Assembly (NCBI GenBank): GCA_914767885.1
Contig: CAJZBQ010000035.1
Span: 372,001 to 436,000, forward strand
DNA: 64,000 nt
Source of the DNA: Blepharisma stoltei
Lineage: Eukaryota > Ciliophora > Heterotrichea > Heterotrichida > Blepharismidae
Direction: 5' to 3'
The translations under genes and the position numbers were made by a program. The notes beneath the pieces are model-generated. The model was not told where the DNA came from, searched no databases, and saw only the letters and a list, made by a program, of their open reading frames with translations. Of the stretch, positions 23,652-33,863 are shown one piece after another. The number at the start of each line of letters is the position of its first letter. The stretch's first letter is position 1.

Positions 23652-23894
23652 TTATAATCCCTGCATCGCTAAACGATTTTGTTCTTCCAAAAGTGCTGGG
23701 TTGTAGACATAGTCAGCAATTTTTGTTCCCCATTTCACCAATACAACAGTGGTAACCACAAAAAGGCCTACGGTGGTGTAAATTGATTTCTTTTCAGCTC
23801 TTTTTCTAGGGTCAGATGGCCAAATAAAATTCTTTAATCCCTCGTAACCAGCTTTGAGTTGCTTCTTTGCTTTATTCTCTTTTATCTCTGACAT
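23652..23894 (-). CDS. Small single-pass membrane protein, 80 residues
   Basis: ATG 23892-23894. A basic N-terminal half ('KAKKQLKAGYEGLKNF'), one hydrophobic helix ('TTVGLFVVTTVVLVKWG') at about residues 42-58, and a short C-terminal tail. Size and layout suggest a small organelle membrane or subunit protein, but nothing specific is recognised. It lies 4 bp upstream of the start codon of the 168-residue gene. Confidence 0.7.
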   Translation of the reverse strand: MSEIKENKAKKQLKAGYEGLKNFIWPSDPRKRAEKKSIYTTVGLFVVTTVVLVKWGTKIADYVYNPALLEEQNRLAMQGL

Positions 23895-23949
23895 TTATAA
23901 GTAAACATCATTTACCAGAGAATTTAATAATAATTATTTAAATCAAAAA

Positions 23950-26847
23950 TTAGCTTACTCCTTCTATTGAATTGAAAATAGGCAAAACTACACTGATTTT
24001 AGGCATCAAAACTTTCAGATTTTCTTCTACGCAAATCAATTTAGACTCTTCATCAAGAAGTCTTAGCCCAATCCACACTGAATCAGGGTTCTTTGGGTTT
24101 AATACTTTTCCTTTGACTTTTTCCATTATTTCATCCAAGTCTCGCTTATGAAGCTTCCAACTGATTCTCTTTAAAAATCTCCATTTGAAGTTATTAAGGA
24201 TTTTATCAATATTTGGGCTAATTTCTGATAAATTTCCTATTGGGCCATTTGGATGAGTAATTTGAGCGAAAGGCTGAAGGTAGTCAGTTGAGAAAACTTG
24301 ATACGTTTGTGTGAGCTGGGTAAAACTCTCTACTGTAAGTGCTTGAATTATTTCATTGTCTTCTCCTGTGAAGTTCTGAGCAAACTCATTAAAAAGTTCA
24401 CGGTAATAAGACTCAGAAAGTTTGGCAGTTGAAATGTGCCTTACAAGCAGCTCGAATTCTTGGAAATTCAAAAATCCATCGTCATTAAGATCTGCAGCCT
24501 CATAAATGCATTTCACAAAGTTCATCCTGATAGCTCGTTTTTTGCAAATTCGTTCAATAACTTCATCATATAGTTTATCAAGCTCAATATATATAATTTT
24601 ATTCTGATCTGTAATTTTTAGAGCCTCAATAGAAACTAAGAGCGAGCTTACTTCCTCCTGGGCCATCTCAGCTAGATATACTTTGCAGAATTCAGTAGCT
24701 TTATCATAATATACATATTGAATTTCTGCGAAATCTCCTTGGTTTTCTTTAAACCCAAAGTTTTCTTTCATGAATTTAAGCAAATCCAAATAGACCTCAA
24801 GGTCTTGGTTTGTGAGCTCTGAGTATAATTTCAAAAATCTCCCAAATATATAAATTCTTTTAATGTTTTTGAATTTAACACAAGATGATAATAACTGATA
24901 CATTTTGTTAACGACCACTTTATGCATTCCGTACTTCCTATTAAAAACTTCTAACAGCAACTGAGACATCGTTTGGTTTTTATATTCAGGCTCATTTGTT
25001 CTTGATAGCTTAATATCATAAAATTGGGTAATGAATTTCAGCAGCATTTTTTTGATCATTATTTTTTTCAACTTATGATTTGGAGTATTCAGAACTTTTT
25101 GAGTTATCACTGTCGCTAGATCTTGAGGCTTTTTCATGTGAACTTTTTGGATAATAGACCAGAGTCTTCCGATTTTCGGCACCTCTTCAATTTTTTCAAC
25201 AGATTCAGCTTCTTCAACCTCAATTTCTTGGACCATCATTGGGGTTTCTTCTTTTACTTTTTTAATTGCCATTGCAATGGAAGAATACAAAGTATTAGCA
25301 AATGCATAATTTTCAGCGACATTTTTGTTTTCTTTGATGTTAGTTTTCATCTTCACAATCAAATCGTTCACTTGGTCAATCTTTTTCTGAAATTGTACCA
25401 AAAATTGTTGCTGGTTTTCAGAATGCTTTTGGGTTTCCTCTCTAAAGGTTTCTTCAATTCATGCTCTGTCTGCATCTTCTTGACTGTATTTTATTATGTC
25501 CATAATTTGCAGCTCAAGCTTTGGGGTTTCTGGCTCTTTTAGAACTTTTCTTTCACCTTTTGATTCTCCGCAGAGTTCAGTTACATCTGTTTGAATTTGA
25601 ATTTCTTTAACTTCTACAATAGGTGCATCAATTCCAATGTCTTTGAAATCTGGCACCAAAAATATTTCTTTTTCATTTTCTTCATTTTTACTGATGCTTT
25701 CAATAAATGCATTTGAGTCTAGAGCATGAAGCTCACTGACTTTTGATAGTACAGGATCTTGGGCTAAAATTTTATTAATTTCTTCTTGTTTTTTTCTTTT
25801 TACTTTTGCTATTTCTGGAGGGATATATTGAATAATCCCATCTTTATTTTCTTCAAAACTGATTTTTGCTCTTTCAACTTTGGTACTAAGAATTCTATTA
25901 TCCTCTTTTAGCAACAAGACTTCTTTTTTAACAGCTTCATAATGTTGTTGTATTATTTCAATTTTATCGCAAAGTCTTTCTTCTCTGTTTAGAAACGAGC
26001 TTATTTCTTCTTCTTTACTATTCACTAACTTTTTAAGCTGCTCTATTTCATAATTGCATTTATTTTTTTCAACAGTCATTCTTGATATTTCTGCTGAAAA
26101 TTTTTTAATTATGCTATTTTTTTCTTTTTCAAAATCATCAGACTGGCATGTCAGCTTTACTTGAGAAACTCTTAGTGCCCTCTCTAATAAGCTTAAGTAA
26201 GCTTTTCATACCATGTTAATTAACTCTCCGCGTTCTTTACATTGTACACTCACCTGTCTAACAATTTCGTAAAAGCAGATGTTATAGATCATCATTGCGC
26301 TTTCAAACAGTTTGTCAATATCTTCATTTTGGTCTGAAAGAGCTTTGTTAAGCATTAGCTGGACTCAATCTGCTAGCTCTTGAGCATCTTTTCTGCCAAC
26401 TGGGCTTCCCAAGTCATATTTTTCTAATTCACTATCTGAATTTATAGTCAATGACTCTTTTAATTTTTCGAAACTTTTAGGAAATTCTCTTGCAGTTTTT
26501 CCTTTCATTATCCCCAAGGTGGCCAGAAGTTCGCTGGTATTTTCTTCTTTTATCATTGATTTAGCATGATCAGCGTTATAAGAAATCCCTCGAGCTGTAT
26601 TGAGTGTTTGAATATTTTTCGATCTATCTGTTGAAATTTTTCTATTTGCGATATTAGCAAGCAATCTTGTCTTAAATGCTTTATTCTCTAAATGAATTTT
26701 GAATTTTTGAGACGATAAGCCTGGAAGTGATAATGATGGAGATAAATTCTTTTTGTCAATAGCACTACTTGTGCAGTTATCAGCTGAAGGAATCATAATC
26801 ATAAATTTTTTCTTATTTGTTGGGGTTACTTGCTGACCACTTTTCAT
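23950..26847 (-). CDS. Axonemal dynein light chain-domain protein (AXDND1-like) with EF hand
   Basis: A 965-residue protein in one frame from ATG 26845-26847, crossing several TGA Trp codons (for example near 26365 and 25459). Residues about 160-260 contain 'CFYEIVRQVSVQCKERGEL', the signature of the p28/AXDND1 axonemal dynein light-chain family, followed by a coiled coil. The C-terminal half holds an EF hand with 'DLNDDGFLNFQEFELL', having the loop Asp/Asn/Asp/Glu positions for calcium. The domains suggest a ciliary, calcium-responsive dynein-associated factor; that role is inferred. Confidence 0.8.
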
Positions 26848-27097
26848 ACCTTCCTAAAATAAAAATATTTTCATTTTAATTTAAGGCGTAAAACCGAAAA
26901 ATGGATATTTTTTGTTATGATGCAAATAAAATCGAAATTGTCGTTTATTCATTTTAAGTGTCATTGAATAATTTTAGACAAGAGAATATTTTCTTGCATT
27001 TATTTTTTGATTCTTATTAAATCTAGCTCAATTTTATGATATATTTTTAAGGTTGATAATTATATGGAAATAATGAATTATTTGGAAGTAATATTCA

Positions 27098-29526
27098 TTA
27101 AATTAATCTTTTTTCATAAAACAGAAAATAAGCTTGCGATTGTAAAACTTCTTGTAAATCAACTCTTGTATATATAGAATCATTAAATCGATATCAATGG
27201 CTTCCACGCTTGCAAAATGAATAATAATGCCCACCTTCTGTATTCCCCATATGAACTCCAACAGCAATCAAATCATATCTAGCCCTTTCATTGCTGTAAT
27301 CAGTAACATCAAGCACACTTTCAAAAGTGCATTCAACATTTGACTTCCTTGGGTACGGGCTGTAGGCGTTAGATACAAACCTCTTTAGCTGTATTAATAA
27401 ATATGCAGGATTCCTCACAATCTTATATTGCTTATCAATATCAGTGACTTTTTTACATGATTCACATTTATATTGATTTTTTATTTTTTCCTTCGCAGTG
27501 AAATGCTCTAGACTTTGATTTAGACTTGGAGCCAGCTCTAAAGCTAGGAGTGTAAATGGCTCAAAAGCATCACTATTTTTATTGCATTTCATGCAAGTTA
27601 CCCGACTAACAAACAATCCTGAAAATATTTCAACTAAAAATTTCGAGTGGTTGTCTTCATAATACCTTCATGGGTCACTGCCTCCATTAATTCTTTTCTT
27701 ACCTCCTCTCCTTAAGAGACCAAAAAACTTCTGGTAAGTAGTAAAGGGAAGCTAGTATTTTTTATATATAAATCCTATAGTAATTTTTTTTTTCTAAATT
27801 TACAAAAATTGGAAAGCAAAAATTAAATTAATTTGTAAATTTATGCTTTAATATGCAATGTTTTAAGTTCAACAAAGCTAGCTAGAGATTTCATTATAAT
27901 AATCATCACTCATATATCAAAATATTCTTTCATACAAATTTTTATATTTGCTCCTTTAGGAGGTCCATTTTTTACCCAAAAAAAAAGGTTTTTCAATGAT
28001 TTTATTCACTAACAGAGGGGAGATTAGGTCCTTGCTCTCGATCAAGATCATCTAATAATTTTCTTAAAAATTCAGGAGCATCATGCTGGCGACCAGCTGG
28101 GAAGGTTAAAGCAAAAATCCTTCAAATTTCGTTTGGTCTTAAAATCCCTCCATTTTCTGATGCCTTTACAAATGCAGACATTGCATTTGATAAGGGTGTA
28201 TCTGATCTTTGTGTAATGCTCTTCAGAAAATTGCAAAAAGGTAATACTGATAATAGGCACTGTAAAGTTGCGTTCATATAGCAATAAAACATTGGGTTTT
28301 CCAACCCAATGACACCTCTATCTCTTGAGACAGAAATAGGCCTTGACTGCTGAATATCATCTATTTGATTAAATTTAGATTTAAATTCACCGCTTGGCTT
28401 AGGTCCCAAAATTTGATTTTTTTGGAGGTGTATATTTCTTATTAAATTATTTTTATTATAACTTATATAATTTTACATAAGAAACGGGAGATATCGAATT
28501 ATGCTTAATTTAATCTAATCAAATATAGTATCAGTTATTAGTGACGATCTTGACTTCGGCCTAGGAGGAATTTCATTTTTTTCTTGTTTTAATATTGTTC
28601 TTTGAGCTGGGATTAAATCTGGACTTCTTGACTCAGATGATATAGAAGACGTTGTTTCCTGATACAGCTGCTGAGGAATTTTTGGGGTGACAGCTGGCTG
28701 AAAAGATTTGACAGGCGGCATTGATATGTATCTGGAGTTTTTTAAATTCATTTCAACTGGAAAATTTTGTTTAGGCCTCTGACTTAGAGTAGTAACTTGA
28801 TTTCTTTTGTCCTGAACTGAAATACTTTTGATTTCCCCTGTGCCTTTCATGCTAGCTATGACTGAAGGAGGTTTCTGAAAAGATGTGCTGGTTTTTTTTA
28901 AACTATAAATATCGTGTGATGAACAAATCAAGGGAGGGTCTCCTCCATAAATTGAATATAAATATTCTCACTGCTTTTTATTTACTCCCCCCTCAGTAAG
29001 CTAAAACAATTTTTATATTTAAGTGATAATTATTATAGCAAAATCTCTTACTAATTCTTTTTAGTTTTAAACAGCTTCCTTTTTAAAACATAAATTTTGC
29101 AAGCTAAGTTAATGCTTGCTTCCAAATTTTTGTGAAATGGGATTTTTTAAATTTCAAAAAAAATTACTGTAAAATTTAAAAAAAAATCAACCCTCTTTAA
29201 GCGAACAAAATTTTTTTGCTCACAGGGGTAATTAACATTCTATAGTCGCGGGATGGTCTGAGACCTGGCTTAATTAATCCTTTACTATCAAGCAAATTGG
29301 AAGTTATGAGCTTGCCAGGTTTATGATCTCCTTTTGTGAAATTTATCCAATCTTTAAGTCACTCTATAGGCACAGCATAGCAGCCATCTAAATATCCTTC
29401 TTTTTCGTAATTAATTATCATGCTTCTTTCTGATTCTCGAGAATTGGTTTTAGACTTCTCCATTATTATATTTTTTGATGCTGCCCTGAGAATTTGAAAT
29501 TTGATATAGCTTGAATTAGTAATCAT
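27098..29526 (-). CDS. Ubiquitin C-terminal hydrolase with DUSP domain, three IESs
   Basis: Deubiquitinase. After removing insertions at 28985-29234, 28442-28525 and 27702-28026 the coding length is 1770 nt (589 residues). The first ATG in frame is 29524-29526. Residues about 40-115 form a DUSP domain ('EWLKDWINFTKGD', 'GLRPSRDYRML' joined across an IES to 'NKKQWEYLYSIYGGDP'). A Ser/Pro/Gln-rich linker follows. The UCH domain has the Cys box 'NPMFYCYMNATLQCL', Cys pairs 'CMKC' and 'CESC' of a zinc finger, the His box 'EGGHYYSFCK' and the 'WYRFNDS' Asp/Asn box. The catalytic triad seems complete, so it is probably active. Confidence 0.87.
27702..28026. mobile_element. IES of 325 bp in the deubiquitinase, decayed C-rich MITE
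   Basis: Bounded by TA at 27700-27701 and 28025-28026. The high-coordinate end keeps 'GGTTTTTCAATGATTTTATT' and the AGAGGGGAGA end of the MITE family; the low end is CCTCCTCTCC. Removal joins 'EQGP' to 'KKRINGGSDPWRYY' and keeps the frame. Confidence 0.8.
28442..28525. mobile_element. Short IES of about 84 bp in the deubiquitinase
   Basis: The DUSP/linker exon meets a TAG at 28515-28517, and the catalytic exon has TAA upstream in its own frame. TA at 28440-28441 and 28524-28525 allows an 84-bp excision that is a multiple of three and joins 'ITDTI' to 'RNIHLQKNQILG'. No repeats inside. Other TA pairs are possible, so boundaries are provisional. Confidence 0.55.
28985..29234. mobile_element. 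IES of 250 bp in the DUSP domain, C-rich MITE relative
   Basis: TA at 28983-28984 and 29233-29234. Left end CTCCCCCCTCAGTAAGC; right end keeps AAGCGAACAAAATTTTTTTGCTCAC, the palindromic end of the family. Excision joins 'DYRML' to 'NKKQWEYL', exactly completing a conserved DUSP motif. Confidence 0.85.
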
Positions 29527-29920
29527 TTTGGAGATCAATGAGATTTTATTTATCAAAATTATCAGTATTACTAAAATAAATCATTTTTTCCTATGTTTTA
29601 AAATATTTTAACTTCTAGCAAAATAAAACATAATTTTATATAGAAATTGTTAGTATAAGATTAGTGCTGTTTATTATAAGAATATTTAAGTAATGCAGGG
29701 ATAATATTTTGTAGTATTGCGATCTAATCATTGAACTATCCTATTAAAAGATTCTTACTAACTTTAATTTTTAATTAAATTCCTTATATTTTGTTTAGAG
29801 ATTATTCTACCTGCAAATTGCAGAGGCAATAAAATATCAAGCATTGAAACTTCTTGATCATATTTCTAAAAAACTAGCAATAAATAATCGAGAGTGCTTG
29901 CTTAATTTTCAATCAAAAAT
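29527..29920. other. Intergenic, divergent promoters
   Basis: 394 bp of AT-rich sequence between the start codons of the deubiquitinase (minus) and the TBC gene (plus). No open frame or repeat recognised. Confidence 0.5.
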
Positions 29921-32900
29921 ATGCATAATATTTCTAATATGAACAAAGAAGATCGTGCAACCCGTTGGACCAGATTGCTGAAATTAGACTCTTCTTCTCA
30001 TAACCATCTCAAACAACTAAACGAAGACTTCAAGCGTGATCACCCAGACCAACTAAAAATCCATAATGACTGTCAACAAATAAACAAAATGCTTCCTATG
30101 TTTGAAGAAGCCGAGTTGAAAGACTACCTCGAGCTCCTCCTCACTTATTACTGCAAAACCGAAAACATTTCTTATATCTCCGGGATGCACGAAGTCTTAG
30201 CTGCTTTTTTTGTGCTCGGATTTAGTTCTCTTAAGACTGTCTACGCGGCATTTAGGGAATTTGTTAAAAAAATGATGCCACGTGTATTCAAAAAAGACTC
30301 TTCGCTTCCATATTCCTATAAAATCTTCTACAAGCTTTTACTATACCACGAGCCTGTCGAATGCAGCGCTTTGGATGGGAAAATGCTGCATCCTCAAGCC
30401 TATGCTGAAAGATGATTTTTGACTATGTTTGCTTCAGCCTTAAATATCAGCTTACTTTTAGCTTTTTGGGAATTTTGTCTGCAAGAAAATAATCCAACTT
30501 TGCCTTATTTTTTCGCCTTGGTATGTGTGAGTAGAATTAAAGAAAAAATTTTGTCCAAAAAAAACTTGTCGATGGGAGATGTCCAATTGTTTAGATTCTA
30601 TATAAATGAGCTAGATGAGCTGGACGAGATTTGCCAAGAAGCTTTGGCGCTACAGCATCAGACTCCATCAAGCTTTATTTCGATAATTGAAGAATTAGTG
30701 TTGCATAGACATTCTCCAGAGCAATGGGCTGTAGATATGATTGATAATTCTGTTTCGCTTCCAATTTTAAGCGAGGATGTGAAAATTCCTAAGCCAGGGC
30801 TATTTATAATTGATTTGAGATCCCTCGAAGAGTATATAGAAGGACACTATCCTCAAGCTTTTAATTTCCCTAAAAATTTGAACCTTACAACAGGTACTTT
30901 GTAACTTAGAGCAGAGGAGCTTTGGAATATCCTATCTGGGTTTTCAGCAAACTTTACAAGTACAACAACAAGACCGTGCCATTTTGCCTTTTGTTCTGAC
31001 ACAAAATCAAGGCATATTCGGCATGCTTCAACTTTGTGTTTAGACGTAATAAGAAGAGGCATAGAAAGAGTTAGCATTCTTCCTAGTGGATATTCTGGAG
31101 AAAGCAAACATGATTGGGAACAGTGTCAATGATGTGAGCTTAATAGGGATTTGGTTATAAGCAGTGAAGGCAGCTCTGGAGCTGCCAGATGCAATCTCAT
31201 TAGGATCAAAATGTGGAACGCTTTTTTGCATGAGGTTGGCTCTAAGTTTTCAACGCCTTTTTCGTCACAAGCTTCATCGCCTAGATTTATAGAGCCATCA
31301 ATCCCTCGAGCAATTCATATAAATACTCAGCCTTCAGATAGCTCTTCAAAACCCACAACCACTGCAAGGAGCACTGAAATCGATACTTCTTCATTTACAA
31401 TACAAGATTCCCTTAAGCTAATGTGGACATCAGGAATTCAGGATAGCGAACATTGGTTTGAAGAAAGAAAAAATTTTGATTCAAGATGTGCGTTACATTG
31501 AGCCGAAGCTGGATTTTTAAAAGCGTTATTGATGGGTGATAAGCCTTCTCGCAAGATTGCCCTTGAAAGGCTAGAAATTGCTGAAAAAATTGCAGATGCC
31601 CATGTGAAGAGCACTGAAGCTGCAGGGAATCGGCTTTCAGGATTTAAAGGAAAAGGGAATCCAGAACTTATCTTTAACATCTTAAAAGAAGCTCAAAGTG
31701 CTAGAATGAATATAGCTGTGCTTGCTGAGGTTTATTTATTTAAAGCAGGAAGCGATATATTGCATAGAGATTATCCGAAAGGATCAATTCATTTCTTACA
31801 ATTAAAAATGGAATGAATGAGTTAGGGGTTCTGTCCCCTATACTCGTCCTAGTGAGGGAAGTTCAATCTTTCTGAAGGAAATCAGCGTTGGGACTGCTCC
31901 GGCAGCCCCAAGAGTACTTGAAGCACATTCAAGGAACGAAGAGAGACTCGTCCGGGCCATAGGCAACTGCAACGGTTCGACGGTTAGGCCGATTCCACCT
32001 ACCGTTGTTCAGAGCTGTTAGCCAGTGGATGGAATTCATGGAGGGAGAGCTTGTTTTGATAGATCCTAAGCTAAGTGGGGGTCTACAAGGAGTTATCGTA
32101 ATCTTAATCTTAATCTTAATTCATTTCCGAAATGCCTGGAAACAGCATAAAATCTGTGCTGATTTAACTAAGCTTCATATATAGATCTACAATAATAAGC
32201 TCTCTAAAAAGCATTTTTTGGTTCACTAAATATCAAATTCAGTTTCAAAAATATTATGGCTTGCCAAATAATTTGGCAACCCTGTTGATTTCTGGCTCCT
32301 TAGTGGGCTATAAATCGTAAACTAATATAATGATTTTGAAAAAAATTTGCCTCAAAATTATAAAGACCAGCTTGCTAGTGGTATTGAAGATGATATTGAA
32401 AATTTGCTGAATTATGAAGAAGGGATATTTTTACTGTCTTTATCTATGGCACCGCCAAGCTTATTGAGGCTTGCAAAACTAGCTGGAATGGAAGCAAATC
32501 AATCCAAAGGTGTCCAATTACTTTATAAATGTATCAATTCTAAGCGAGGAATGCGCGTTCCATTAGCTCTCATGTTTATGCTTTTTTGGTTACTAGTCTA
32601 TATCCCTGAATTTGTGCCTGGAAAAGAAGAGAGATATAGGGAAGCAAATGAACTGATAAAATTTGGAAGTCACTATTATAATAAAAGCATTTATTTCTCA
32701 TGGCTAGAAAGTTACATGCTTACAAAGCAAGGAAATTTAGAAAGATCGTTGAAATTGCTTGAGAGAGCGCTAATTTCGTGTGAAAAGCAAGGTCTTCCAT
32801 TTAGGTCACCAAGACTTTTGTTCGAAAAAGGATGGGTTTTATTCCTGTGCCAAGAATGAGAAGAAGCACTAGCCTGTCTCCTTTCAGCATCTGACCATTC

Positions 32901-33819
32901 GCCTCCATCTCCATTCACTCACTCCCTCTTTATATTGATATAAAATGTTGATAAAATTCCACTTTCTTTTTAATTGAAACAAAATTTATAGTTAGAAATA
33001 ATAATTTCTAATTGATTTGATACTAAATTTCATGCCACAAAATCAAAATTTGCCTATAACTAGCTCTATTTTAAAGAGGCAATACAAATAGAACTTTATT
33101 AAACAAGCCATTTATCATGTTATGTAATTTTTATCAAAAAAATTAAACCCCTATAAAATTCTAACAGATTGTTTTGCTCATTTTAAAGGGAGAGCCAGCT
33201 CCTATTAGGAGCCTGTTCTTGTATGACTGGACAGCTCGATCAAGCTGAAGAATGGTTTCAAGGCTTAGGAGACCTCAATTTAGAAAGAAGTACAATTGAA
33301 AGATGAATAGGAAGAAGAGCTAAAAGATATCTAAATAGGCGCTGGTTTCAATTATTCCCTTATGAAATCATATATGTAACTGATTACCTCAACGGAATGA
33401 AGCGAGACTGGTTTGAGCACGCCTTCGACTTCCTATCCTCAATTGGTGTCCCTGAAATCCCAAGCCCAGAAAATTTAGGTAAAGGTGAATATCAAGAAAC
33501 TGACGAATATTCATTGCTTTTACTATTGCAAGCGTCAATCCTCAGAAATTTCGGAAGGCTAAGAGAAGCTGTGAAAATGCTTGAAAAGTTAACAAAATAT
33601 CAGAGCTGGATTTTGAACGAAAAATGGGTAATTCCTCATGCTTACTACGAGCTTGGACTAGTATACATGAGAGGCAGGGACTGGAGGGCTGGGTCTGATA
33701 TGTTCCTGAAAGCTAAAATGTATAAAAAATACGATTTTAGAAGATCTTTAAATTTCAAGCTAAATGCCGCTTTAGAGTTTATAGCGCAAGAAGAGAGCAA
33801 AGAAAATAAGAGAGGATAA
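29921..33819 (+). CDS. TBC domain - rhodanese - TTC39/IML2-like fusion, interrupted by IESs
   Basis: The N-terminal 230 residues form a Rab-GAP TBC domain like TBC1D23/TBCK ('ISYISGMHEVLAAFF', 'FASALNISLLLAFWEF'). A rhodanese domain follows ('PGLFIIDLRSLEEYIEGHYP' to 'RVSILPSGYSGE'). From about 31380 the same frame becomes a TTC39/IML2 TPR protein ('GSIHF' joined to 'RNAWKQHKICADL', then 'MAPPSLLRLAKLAGM' and 'KGEYQETDEYSLLLLLQAS'). Three insertions are removed (about 31799-32118, 32180-32329, 32935-33204). One in-frame TAA remains at 30902-30904, inside GTACTTTGTAACTTAG, which looks like a 16-nt intron but would shift the frame. If the TAA is real there are two genes. Confidence 0.75.
31799..32118. 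mobile_element. Retroelement-like insert in the TTC39 part, 10-bp target duplication
   Basis: GC-rich insert flanked by a perfect direct repeat AATTCATTTC (31786-31795 and 32118-32127). Its 3' end carries AATCTT repeated three times. Precise loss of one repeat copy (332 bp) gives 'GSIHFRNAWKQ'; a TA-to-TA excision (31797-31798 to 32117-32118, 320 bp) is also in frame but leaves four extra codons. Shares its microsatellite tail with the insert at 34190. Confidence 0.65.
32180..32329. mobile_element. Decayed IES of about 150 bp in the TTC39 part
   Basis: After 'ADLTKLH' the frame hits TAG at 32182-32184, and it reopens at 'NDFEKNLPQNYKDQ'. TA at 32178-32179 and 32328-32329 (150 bp) or 32182-32183 and 32326-32327 (144 bp) both restore the frame. 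No TIR is obvious. Confidence 0.6.
32935..33204. mobile_element. Decayed IES of about 270 bp in the TTC39 part
   Basis: Follows 'PFTHSLFI'; coding resumes at 'LGACSCMTGQLDQAEEWF'. TA at 32933-32934 and 33203-33204 (or 33206-33207) restores frame. A remnant 'GATTGTTTTGCTCATTTTAA' near 33164 resembles the inner end of the C-rich MITE. Confidence 0.65.
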
Positions 33820-33863
33820 TATTTGAAATATATATTTCCCTTAATTCTTCAGAAAATAATAAA

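Noticed and set aside
30894..30909. 16-nt intron GTACTTTGTAACTTAG
   Set aside because: It has GT-AG ends but its removal shifts the frame away from the rhodanese continuation, so I left it unannotated.
31823..32327. 503-bp TA-to-TA excision in the TTC39 part
   Set aside because: It restores frame but deletes the conserved 'RNAWKQHKICADL' segment; two separate insertions explain the sequence better.
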